From: Saccoglossus kowalevskii
Taxonomy: Eukaryota > Hemichordata > Enteropneusta > Harrimaniidae
Length of the DNA stretch: 39,385 nt
Assembly (NCBI RefSeq): GCF_000003605.2
Contig: NW_003123908.1
Location: 365,587-404,971 of the forward strand
Direction: 5' to 3'
Each line of letters starts with the position of its first letter. Position 1 is the first letter of the stretch. Of the stretch, positions 22,339 to 34,400 are shown piece by piece. The notes beneath the pieces are model-generated. The model was not told the DNA's origin. It saw nothing but the letters and a program-made list of their open reading frames with translations, and made no database searches. A program made the position numbers and the translations under genes.

Positions 22339-25091
22339 ATTCTTACATAACAATACAAAAAAATTATTATGTAAATGATATTGAAATTTATTCAAGGTAA
22401 TTATTTGCCCCTTTTTTCTTATTTCTCTAGTAATATATTTTACAAACATTCATTAAAATATATTCTGTTGAAAATACATTTCTCTAAAATCTATAAATTC
22501 TAAATACATACTACCGGTAATTGGATTGCATTGGTTGAATTGTAGTTATCTACCGGGTATTGCTAGCACTAAAATCTCATTGGTAAAAATAAGATTCTGG
22601 AGGTCATTATTTCTGTTTAAAGATGGACATGGCGACCCACTTTTGAAAATTGTGTGTACTGTGTGATCGATACTGTGTTTACGATATGGGAGAAATCAAA
22701 ATGTAATTGTTTCCATGGAAATAAGTTCAGGTACCTCCTCTTAATTTCCTTTGCAATTTATTGGATGGAACTTCTTTTGCACAGCACAGCAACTTTTCAA
22801 GGTATTTTTTGTATTTTTGTATTTTACTTGATATTCACGTCCATTGTTTGATAAACTAATATTAAAATAAGATGTCTTCACTGCATGGGGTTTGAAAGTA
22901 AAGTCACATCTTATTTAAATCCTATGTAATATATAAACATCAAAAACATTTTTTTTTTTAAAAACACTTTCAAATTAAGTGACAATAAATTCTTGTGATC
23001 TATACTTTGATATTGTTTCTTGACTGTTACTATCAAACTTTCCCATCAGTCAAATAATGTAAATTATTAAAATGAAAAACTAGTATTTAAAACAAAACAT
23101 TGCAAAACTATAACATTTGTATCAGAGACAAACATTTGAAAAGTAAAAACATCTGCAGAAAAAACAATGACACCACATTAAAAATAGTAAAGCATACAAA
23201 ATTTACAAACATTCCTTATTTTGATATGATAATATCAAAATGATAAAATTAAATCAAAACTGAACTTAGATTTTGACTGACTGATAAGATATTAAAGTTT
23301 GAAAAAAAATGGATAAAAATGTCTTGCTATCTAACAGAAATTAGAAGCATTGACAGCATAGTCTAGATATTAATGCACTAAATAGTGAATCATTATGCGT
23401 AGGACTCAATAGGACAAATATTTTTAATAGCACAAATTGTAAATACAAAAATCTTTCATTTTCCTGAATATAGTTCTCACTTTCAAGAAATGTGACATCT
23501 ACTGGAAGGGAGTAACGAACCTGGACACAATTGGTTGAAAAATCTATCTGATTTGCATAATGAATAATTAATGAAAATTGAATTTTGTTTTACAGTGATT
23601 TTAAACACGTTTTCAAATTAAGTTTAAATTTCCACCACTGAAATATTTCCAGCTCAAATTTTCTCAGTTTCTACAATTTTCTTATATTTTAAAAGATTAA
23701 AAAGGTTTTTAATATGCCTTGAAAGTTGGGAATACTCACAATTGTGGAAAATTTGGATCATTTGTTTCTTATGAAGGACTGCTTTTTCGTGGAAGGTGAC
23801 AAAAGTTGACAACGGTGGTGAAAATGTAAAGGTTTAATCACTAAGAATTTATAAACATATCCAAGCACCTGTATGGCATCTAACATTTAGGCATTTCATA
23901 AACAAAATAATTTTGACGTATAATGCTCTGTGCAAAACTGGCAGTGAGTGGTTGTTTAATATAATTGTGTTAATATAAGTGTTAGGCTAGGTGTTGGTTA
24001 AATATTTTTTATTACTTTATGTTTGGATATTGAGTGGATATCTCAAATCCATGGAAAATGACAAATATCAATGATAAGATTAAAACAGTTTTCTTTTTTT
24101 TTCTTGCTGAAACTTATTATTCTTCACCATCAAAACACTGAACACACAGTAAAAGTATCCTACAGGTTTCAGGTAATCAAAATTACAGATTATTGTAAGG
24201 TTGATTTTATGACAAATTGCTTGCGTATTTAAGAGATGTATAGGCAGGAAAAAGAATCACACATCTCTTTGTTGATGCAAATTAAAGATTAATTAGTGTT
24301 GATTACCCTGCGCATATCAACATTGGAACAATAACCTCTATGACCTGAAATACAGCTTAATACTCAATGGAGAGATAACAATCACTTTGGGTGGTGACGA
24401 AATTATACATTTAAAGGATATATACGGTATGCGATGAAAATCCCATTTGAAGTCACACATATTATGAGATGATTGCATAAATGCCAGACAACTGAACAAT
24501 TCTAGAAATACTGAATGCAAATGAGTGAACCTGTGAAAGAAAGTGTGCGTCTCAGAATGTGTCCTTGTGGATTCTCAGATCATGTAATATCCATACTTGT
24601 ATAGGATAATAACACCCAATAATAACCTTGTTCAATTCGGTTCCCATAACCAAGCATTTGCAAGTGTCTATTGCTTTCTGCACTGTCATTGATCTGAAAA
24701 TGTGGAACTGTCATGAAATGGGTTCGTCATTGCATATCATCATACATGGATATCAAAGTTGCATACCCTAAATCTTTGAAGTAGTGAAATTCCTCCTGAG
24801 GAAATTTTGAATAAAAGAAAAACTATTCATTGACAAGTAGAATATAAAAGAGTAGAGATCTTTGATCCCTCTCAAAATCAGACTGAAATACCTCATAGCC
24901 ACACATTTACATACATGTTTCACCAAAGACATTTTTCATCTCTGTTTCTCATTTTAGAGTAAGATACAAGTCTTAAATGGGAAATTCTTGCAAGGAACAA
25001 TATTTGTGATTTTTTTAAGTACTGCCGAATGTGCGTCCTGCTAAATTGTGGATATTTTTAGTATTGAATATTTATCAGATACAAAGACAGA

Positions 25092-25411
25092 TTATCTCAG
25101 AGACAAACTAGACACAGATCTCTTCATAGTTCTCAGTCTTACTACTTCCTGGCGCATGTTTTCCCTCTCCCTCTCTGTGTCAATCAATTCATCTTGCAGT
25201 TTCATCAGAGAGTGAAGCAAGGACGCCCTCTCTTGCTCAACAGTAGAGAGTGCAGATCGAGTCATTCCCAGTTGTTCTTTTAGTTGGTGTACTTCTTCTA
25301 GTAGTGGGTTGATTTCAGACGTGGGTGAGGTCACCTGACTGTTGTTATCTGTGGGAGACGATGCTATGGAGGATGGTGCCCCTTCTGATGGTGCTTCAGA
25401 CAGCACTGAAC
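25092..25411 (-). CDS. UHRF1BP1L: BLTP3 last coding exon: C-terminal coiled coil
   Basis: Acceptor ctttacAG (complement of 25412-25413), phase 1 in; stop TAA at 25094-25092. Ser/Pro-rich start (GSVLSEAPSEGAPSSIASSP), then a heptad-patterned helix NPLLEEVHQLKEQLGMTRSA continuing through SLLHSLMKLQDELIDTERER to the end (SVSSLSLR). Vertebrate BLTP3 proteins likewise end in a coiled coil (VNELPILQKELIETKQALAN in UHRF1BP1L), supporting the C-terminus. Confidence 0.9.
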
Positions 25412-28400
25412 CTGTAAAGTTGGTAAATGCACATAAACCTTACTATTTGCAGGAGAGCAGGGTGGTTGCAGTACACACACTCAATAGCAGGTTGCATGAA
25501 TTTGTTTATTTACATAAAATTTTAAGTAGCATACAAAAGGGCCACATTTAACTCTTGGACCTAAGAGTTGAATGGCATGTTTTTTTTAACTGCAAACATA
25601 ATCATATAAAGCATAAAGATACCAGAGTAACAATTTTTTTTAATGTTTGTGCAGAATTTTTCAACATACACAATACCAATATGTTCCTTGTGCAGGATAA
25701 CCATGTGTGTAATAGTCTTTGACATGTGACACCTTGATAAAAACTGTCAAAGCATTCATATTTCATTCTCACCTTGTCTTTCTGCATCACTACTTTCCTC
25801 CCTGTCTAGTACTTGCGATTGGCTGGCAATATTATTTGAGGATGGGAGTCTGAAAAATAGACAAATTTAGAAAACATGAAATTTNNNNNNNNNNNNNNNN
25901 NNNNNNNNNNNNNNNNNNNNNNNNNNNNNNNNNNNNNNNNNNNNNNNNNNNNNNNNNNNNNNNNNNNNNNNNNNNNNNNNNNNNNNNNNNNNNNNNNNNN
26001 NNNNNNNNNNNNNNNNNNNNNNNNNNNNNNNNNNNNNNNNNNNNNNNNNNNNNNNNNNNNNNNNNNNNNNNNNNNNNNNNNNNNNNNNNNNNNNNNNNNN
26101 NNNNNNNNNNNNNNNNNNNNNNNNNNNNNNNNNNNNNNNNNNNNNNNNNNNNNNNNNNNNNNNNNNNNNNNNNNNNNNNNNNNNNNNNNNNNNNNNNNNN
26201 NNNNNNNNNNNNNNNNNNNNNNNNNNNNNNNNNNNNNNNNNNNNNNNNNNNNNNNNNNNNNNNNNNNNNNNNNNNNNNNNNNNNNNNNNNNNNNNNNNNN
26301 NNNNNNNNNNNNNNNNNNNNNNNNNNNNNNNNNNNNNNNNNNNNNNNNNNNNNNNNNNNNNNNNNNNNNNNNNNNNNNNNNNNNNNNNNNNNNNNNNNNN
26401 NNNNNNNNNNNNNNNNNNNNNNNNNNNNNNNNNNNNNNNNNNNNNNNNNNNNNNNNNNNNNNNNNNNNNNNNNNNNNNNNNNNNNNNNNNNNNNNNNNNN
26501 NNNNATAATAACCCTTGCCCCCCCTTACTTTAGGAATAATGTTCAGGACCATAATTTTGAGGCTCAATGCTAACACATAACATCCTTCGGTTGTTATTGT
26601 ATGTCCATTCGTTCATATACTACAATTCACATGTCAGCTAAATCCATTTATGATTTCTATACTTGCTGTCTTAGTAGGGCTTAAATAGATATGTGGTGTG
26701 AACTTTGGTCAAAATAAGTATTTTAATGATCCAGTAGACAATAATTGCAACTGTTGTTTTACATAAGAGACATGCTCCTAGTAGAGGAAATACTGTACCC
26801 CTCATTGGTCCTCATTCAAGATAAATAGCTTTATTTTAATATATGTAATTCATTAATATTTTATGTTTTAATTTTTGGGTGTGTCTGCTAACCATGAAAT
26901 GAATACATACTGTAGAATACAGTGGAATTAATTTTTCGCTGAAGGGGCTTTTTGGGTGTTTTGTTTGGAAATTATTTTCACTGATTTTTGACAAGTTGAA
27001 TGTGAAATATAGGAAAAAAAGTATATTTGCTGGATTCCATTTTTTCACTGAAGCATCCCTTCAGTAAAAATAGCAAAAATAAAGTATTCTACAGCACTTG
27101 TAGAACTTACATAAATTCTTGTACTGGTCAGTTTGATACTTACCTTAAGTTTAATACAAGCCTGTGTAATCTCAATATCAATTGGCATTTCATCATCATT
27201 ATCACCTTTCTTCTCATCTTCTACAAGATCTACTAAACTTGTTAGTGTTGACATCAACAGCTGAGTGTTTAAACCATTAACTTTCAAACCAACATGCTTT
27301 TTAATGGATGTACCAGGGCAGTATTTCTCAGCACACGAGCCTAGTGACAGACGTAGGGATATCGCCGGGTTCTCTGATTTAGCGAGTGGAGGAAGCTGTT
27401 CATCTTTCATTCGGTTGTTATCTGTAAATTACAATTGTAGTATTCATGGTGTTATACAGTACCTTTAATGTACCACATAATGGGAACTTGCATACTATCA
27501 CCTCTGTAACGTCTGTTTTGATAAATTTACTCTCTTTGGATAGACGTATATTTATTGACAACAACTGATGGCGGCCATGCCGTTCAAGTATCCCATAATG
27601 CTATATAGTCATCACTATAGTAACATAACAAATGATGTCATAGGTCATGCATAAATAATGATATGGGACATTACAACCTCATTTTATGTCACATAACAAA
27701 ACAGATTCAAATATTCAAAAAAACAAAGTCAAGTTCTATTATTTACCTGCAACCCACTGATCTACAAATTCAGTATAGTTTTTATTTCCATTTTCTTGTA
27801 GTTCCACATCTCCCAGAACAGTTTTCAATCCTGAATTGTCACCAAACAGTTGAACACCAAGCTGGAGATCTGACAACTTTACTTTGATTATTGACACCTG
27901 AATATTATATTATTGAAAATTAACACAAAAAAATTAATGTTTATAAAAAATTTATTGTGAGGTTGAAGCTCAAAATAACACACAAATAATTTTTTTCATA
28001 TTTGATAATAATTTAAGTGGTATTTTTTTAGCACAAAGTACTATTATAATCAATTGTGGCATTTCAATGACTATGGGTCTTTTTTTAAAATGACACTGGT
28101 GGCGCTATACAAATAATTACAGTTTCATGCAAATTGCTCAAACTAGTAAGATAATTATCCAATTTTATGTACCGAGAATTAGAAATTTATTTTGTGACAC
28201 TGTTTTCCACTAAGGTCAAGTGATATAATCATCGCATGTTAAAACTTTATCACATGGCAATTTAATGGGAACATGCACAAACAGATCATACAGCTACAAA
28301 GCCCCACCCTCTGTGCAATATTAAAAATTGATAATTAGAAACGTACCAATTTAGCTAAGTCTTCTTTTTCAGTTTTGGTCACCTCTGAGGATTCAGTATT

Positions 28401-31400
28401 ATCACAGCAATCTTTTGTTGATGAAGTGCATTTCAAATTATCCTCCATAGTATTCATCTCTCCTGAGACAACGATCTCATCCTTATTCACAAGGTTTGCC
28501 AAAGAATTCATCGGTAACGCACACTCTGGTGCAGTTTTCAGCAGTTCTTGCTCTTTAAAGTCATTTCTTCTATTTATATCTGCTTGCTGAAACTCACCGA
28601 AATCATCCGTATCATCAAACTCGGCAACTGCATTCATTGCACCATATGACTGCACATCTGAATTGTGAGTGTTCCTAAGTACTTCCTGCTGTAAAGTCCT
28701 CTCACCCTCTGTGTTCACTACTTCATCTTTCTTCACCCCGAACCGTACACCATGTTGAATATCTAAAGACAACAATTCATAATCTGATGCCACATCTCCA
28801 TTCTCTAAAGGATCTATTGAACTGTCCACTATCAGGACAGCTGGCTTTATCTTCGTGTAGTCAGTGACATCAACAGCTTTTGTGTTTGCATTCATTGCTT
28901 GTTCCTCATTGACATTAATCCTGCTACTTATGTCTGAGTTCATGACTGAATCTTGTATGTCACTTTGTCGGTTCACACAATCAGCATCTGTAGTAACATC
29001 AGCACCACAGGCATCTATGCCTGGACATTTCACTTCAGCGTTCATGCCGTTATTTTTATCTCCCTTTGATTCCGCAATGGGAGGAAGATTCAAAAGAACC
29101 TCAGCTGAGTGTAACCTAGCAGCCACAACTACACTGGAAACGGTCTCAGATTTCCCATGAAACATGACAATATCTTCTTCTATACTATCCGTCAGGGCCT
29201 GGAAAGAGTCTATTAACCTCAAGAGAAACATAATCTGAGGGTGGTTGATCATTACTCGTATTTTACCTTTCACTTCAACCAGGAGGTTAGTATCAGCAAC
29301 ATCATTGTCACATGTATCTACAGACTCTCCACTAGTAAACGATTGTTGATTCGCCTGAATGCGAGAGTTGCTTGTAGACACAGAACTGAAGGCACTGTCA
29401 GTTGTTGCGGTTGATGACATGCTCTCAGAGCTCCCTAGCATGGTACGCAATGACGATATGGTACTACCACCACTGTCCATTGTACCAATACCAGATGTAT
29501 TTGAACTCTGTAAAGAGCTGTCGCTAAGTGCGCCTTTGATGGACGTATCTTTCATGGTCAGGTCAGACATAGACATACTGATGTTATCACTTGTTGGCGT
29601 GCTAGCTGGAGAAGTTGTTCCAAAAATTGGGTAACTTACAGATTCAGCTTTGCGATGACCATACAGGAGTCTCTTATTTTGATGCGATATCTCCCCATTG
29701 AGTTTCACAATGGAGTCATCTTTCACTGAAGAAACTTCTGGTATTTTGTTCTTTGGCAACAACTTTGCTTTATAAGATTGACTCTCTTTGGGAAGGCACG
29801 CCCAAATTGATATAGGCACGGCTTCAACAAGTGGTACCGGCCTTCCTTTGGCACTTTCCACACCGAGAAAATCCATCCAGACTTGATCTAGATGGGCACA
29901 CCAGACATCTTCACTGGCTTGTGTGAAGAAGGACATCTTGGATATTGGTTGATTCTTTATCTTCTCATTTGTTCCCACACTAGCAATGTTTCCTTTCCCT
30001 TGAACGGCTACAGGGGAACTGGTACAATGCTTTGTACCTTCAGACTCTCCTGTCTTATAAGCATGGTTCCAAAGCATCTGCGATACCGCTGTCAGATCAG
30101 ACTTTTCATTCGGATATTGTTGTTGATCTGTGAATAATGTTCCACCGTAGAGGTTCTGGATGGCTGATGCTAAGTCTGATCTGGAAGCTTCAGTTGCTAT
30201 GCGGCAGTTAGAGAGAATAACCTGTGAGAACTGGATTTGAAGAGCATTTGGTCTGTCTGGCTGATCTGGTACCATCTTCTCAGCTGGTATTGTTATCTGA
30301 TAATATGAATTTAACATTGTTAGTATATTTCATGTAAAACACAACATTTTCTATATGATAATCTGGCACTAATGAGATTAAATAGGTGATTTTCTGTTCA
30401 ACTGTGAGATCTTGTGAGTGAAAGACACATGCTAAACGTCAGCAGCAAAATCAAACGATTTAATTTTGAACTTGAATTTCTTTATTTCATAGCTCACATC
30501 GAAAGCCCGATCTTTGACAGGGGTGTTTGAGTACCCTTACTTCAGCGAAATTGACCATCATCAAATGTGTACAGCACAAATGTATACATTTCCCAAAATA
30601 CATTCACGTTTGTTGATCCAACGTGATGTTTGTTGCCACTACGATGCTATGACCTTTGTTTGTCCTGTTTTTTTATATTCAATTTCAAGAATAATGCAGG
30701 ATCTTGCAGAGAACGGAAAATGGTCTATTCATCCAACTGTATTTTCTAGACTACATAAAAACAATAAAATATTAAATGTAACCAACCCTAGGCATCAAGG
30801 CATCTATGCGAATATCATTATGATATAATTCAGATAAAATATCACTTTCACCACCATCAGGTTTCTGGTAAAAAAATAACACAAAATAATATAAATAATG
30901 CTAATCATATTGTTAGACAGGAAATCGATATTAACAGCATCCAGACCATTAGGAAAATTCATTGATGTTCGGTAAAAGTTGTTTATATAATGCATTATGT
31001 AAATAAGCCAATAGTATCCATTCAACTCTTTTTGGCACATGTTAATTATGCATGTAGAACAAAACCTAAATTTGTTGCATTTCATCACTACTTGGTGTTC
31101 ATATCTTGTGTACTCACCATCTGTACCCCAGATGCCATGTGGTTTGCAAACAGATTGATCCATAGCACCGTCATGTAATCCATCTCCAGCTTAATTGGAT
31201 TCAGTTTTACATAGATGTTAGGCTGCGGAACTAAAACACAAAAATAAATCATCATCATGATTTAACCCTTGTCCAGACTTTACCCAGATTTCACCCAAAT
31301 ATACAGATTATACCCAAAGTCTATCCAGATAACCAAGTATTATATAAATACCCCAAATTTCTCCAAATTTTACTCACATTCTACCCAGATTATACTTGAA

Positions 31401-34400
31401 TTATAACCAAATAATATCGTAATTATACCCAGATTACACATGAATATACCAAGATTATCATAGTACCCAAATTATACCCAGATTACACATGAATATACCA
31501 GGATTATCATAGTACCCAAATTATACCCAGATTACACATGAATATACCAAGATAGTACCCAAATTATACCCAGATAATATGCAACTCCAATTCAATAGTA
31601 TCCTACAATACATAGTCTTAACAACTGTTTTCTGTTTGTCCATGAATCACATACATACCTGGATATTCCAAACCATCTAGGAAATAATACGATGTGTATT
31701 CCACATGCAAAGAAGACATTTCTGGAGGTAGAGAAAACGCTTCATTGTCAGATGACAGGAATTTCTTATTTGAATTAGCTGACTCTTCTGTTGTCACAGC
31801 TGAAATTGAGAAGTCATCCAGTCTAACAACCACACATGATTCCATTAACTTGGGCTGCCTTTTCGGTCTTGGCGGAACTGAAACGTGCTGGGGGGCCCTT
31901 GGATGTTGTTGACCTCTGTACTGCTGATGATGGTTGAGTTGTTGTATTCGGTTGTCACTTCTAGTATGTTGACTTGACAGATCAATCCTTTTACCTGCAG
32001 CGTATTGCACATGATGACTTCTAACCTGTGGTTGACTTCTACTTTGGAAGTTTGCACTTGTCATCAAGCAATCGGCTTTAGCTTGTCTGCTGTTTATAAT
32101 CTCTTGTAAATACGGTCTCCCCTGATCCTTGGCAACTTTCACTTGCTGTCTAAAGTTGGCTAAGAGATGTTTTACCCATGTATCTCGCTTTTCAATGGCA
32201 TCAGATAACAAGTTATAATTCTGCCAGTGAGAACGGATTGTATCTGAAAGTTAAACATAGCATCACTATTAAAGTTGTACTGTTGGCAAATCTTTGAATG
32301 ACTTGGTCAAAAATCAAATCTGAAAGTTACGCCATCCGTGAGTTATACTGTGCTGTTTATCGATTAAATGAAGTTAATTGTCTTCACTACAATAAATCCT
32401 GTCTTGAATTTCTGCTTTGGCTACTCACCAAGCACAACTAACCTAGGAAGTACACAAATGTTTGAAGTTGATAGTTGATCTATAAATCCCAAAGGGAGAG
32501 ACCTAATGGATATACAGGGAACAGCTCAAGAGAAGGGTGTGGATCTCCAACTTATCTTAACGGGTAATCACATCGACATTCCATCTTTGATCGAAGAACA
32601 GAATATCCCCCGTGCATTCGAATATTTATTGATAATTTATGCTGAAAACTCAATCAGAATGAATCCACGGAACTGCTCAGTGATTTTCGGATATTGGCAG
32701 ATATCTGGCAGGTAGCTGCTACATTTATTTCAGTATAAATACATGTACACATATTACTCACATATTACTGACAATACAACTTTAACAGCTTGTAGACAGG
32801 AATTCTATTTGGCATGTCCCATCAGCATTTGTTAGAAATTATGTCACAAAGCATTATGTCATATGAATATTCATAAGGACGTTTGATGTGGACTAACGAA
32901 TGAGTAAACGAAAACTCACGGCTACGTTCAGGCAATAAATTACCTAAACAAGCAGCCTATCGGCTGAGATAGCTCCACTGTTAGCAATGCACATAAAAGA
33001 ACTGAAGACATCATTAGAAAATGAACAATATGTATAGTATCAAAGCAATCAGACTTACAGTTTTTAACAAGAAGTCGAAAATATTACTTTCTACCAAAAA
33101 TGACAAAAATATTCACCAAAATTAGAGAATTGAAGATATCATCACGAAATGAACAAATCTGAGAGAGGTCCACATGTAGTACCTATATATGTAGTATCAA
33201 AGCAATTGGACTTGCGGTTTTTAACAAGAAGTCGAAAATATCACTTTTTACCAAAAATTACAAAAATATTCACCAAAATTAGAGAATTGAAGATATCATC
33301 ACGAAATGAACAAATCTGAGAGAGGTCCACATGTAGTACCTATATATGTAGTATCAAAGCAATTGGACTTGCGGTTTTTAACAAGAAGTCGAAAATATCA
33401 CTTTTTACCAAAAATGACAAAAATATTCACCAAAATTAGAGAATTGAAGATATCAACATGAAATGAACAAACCTAAGAGAGGTCTACCCAAGGTACATAT
33501 ACACCAAGTATCAAAGCTCTCAGGCTTGTAGTTTTCAAGAAGAAGTCGAAAAAGTAAAACATTGACACTGACGAACAATCACTCATATGATAAGCTCCGT
33601 TCGACAAAGTCGACAGCGGAGCTAAAAATGGTACAGCAAAGCAATGAAATTAGGGTAGAAAATGTCTTGATCGTTTGTGCTCTTTGTCATAATTTATTCG
33701 ATGAGCTTTACAACATTTAGTAATAGTTAAAAAAGCTATAGAATATTATAAGGAATGACACTGAATTATACAATAAATGTCATACATATACTTACTATAG
33801 ACGTGATAGGGATACATATCAACAGCAACATTTTTCATATTCAATTTCATGGCTCCACTTTCTGTTCTTCTTTTGAAAGTCTCTGTAAAGCAAAATACAT
33901 ATACATTTAGTGGTAGTCAAAAATATTAGCCAATCCAGAACCAGTCAGAGAAAATAGTGTGATCTGCTTTATGGTGAGGTTTTCATTTGCAATAAAATCA
34001 CAATACATTGTACATCATGGGTGTCCATGCTGTGTTAAAACACAGACTTTGATGTGATCATGATCGGACTGCTAACCATTTAGCCACACATCAGATTGTA
34101 CATTGAACACAACTTTATAGAAGAAATTATAAAAAATTTGTTTTCAAGTTTGTGTCCCGATAAAAGATATAAGCGGTAAAAAAACAAAAGTAATACTCAC
34201 CAACTTTCGGTTTATTTTGTTCATCAACCAAATGCATGTTGATAATTTCTACAGCAATGTGGTAAGAACTTTCAGTTATATCGTACATATCAAACCGATC
34301 ATTTTGAACACTCTGCTCACTTCCTGGAGTCTTTGATTTGGCCTTTTCCTCCATATGCTTGGACTGTAAATAGAATATACATTATTGTTATGGTTTTGTC

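Larger units (their letters stand above)
20013..25091. other. Convergent intergenic region / 3' flanks
   Basis: About 5 kb with no supported coding exon. It contains a hairpin-tailed dispersed repeat end near 21793-21829 and an inverted-repeat element near 22185-22338. The part nearest 25091 is probably the 3'UTR of the minus-strand BLTP3 gene, but I could not fix its poly(A) site. Confidence 0.6.

Noticed and set aside
25806-26576. Open frames made largely of X
   Set aside because: Produced by reading through the run of N.
28375-30137. Plus-strand frames of 70-98 codons
   Set aside because: Antisense shadows of the 650-codon BLTP3 exon.
30514-30828. 104-codon plus-strand frame
   Set aside because: Overlaps a BLTP3 exon on the other strand and resembles no family I know.
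32506-32715. Plus-strand frame MDIQGTAQEKGVDLQLILTG
   Set aside because: Protein-like in composition but short, intronic and unrecognised; not enough to call a gene.
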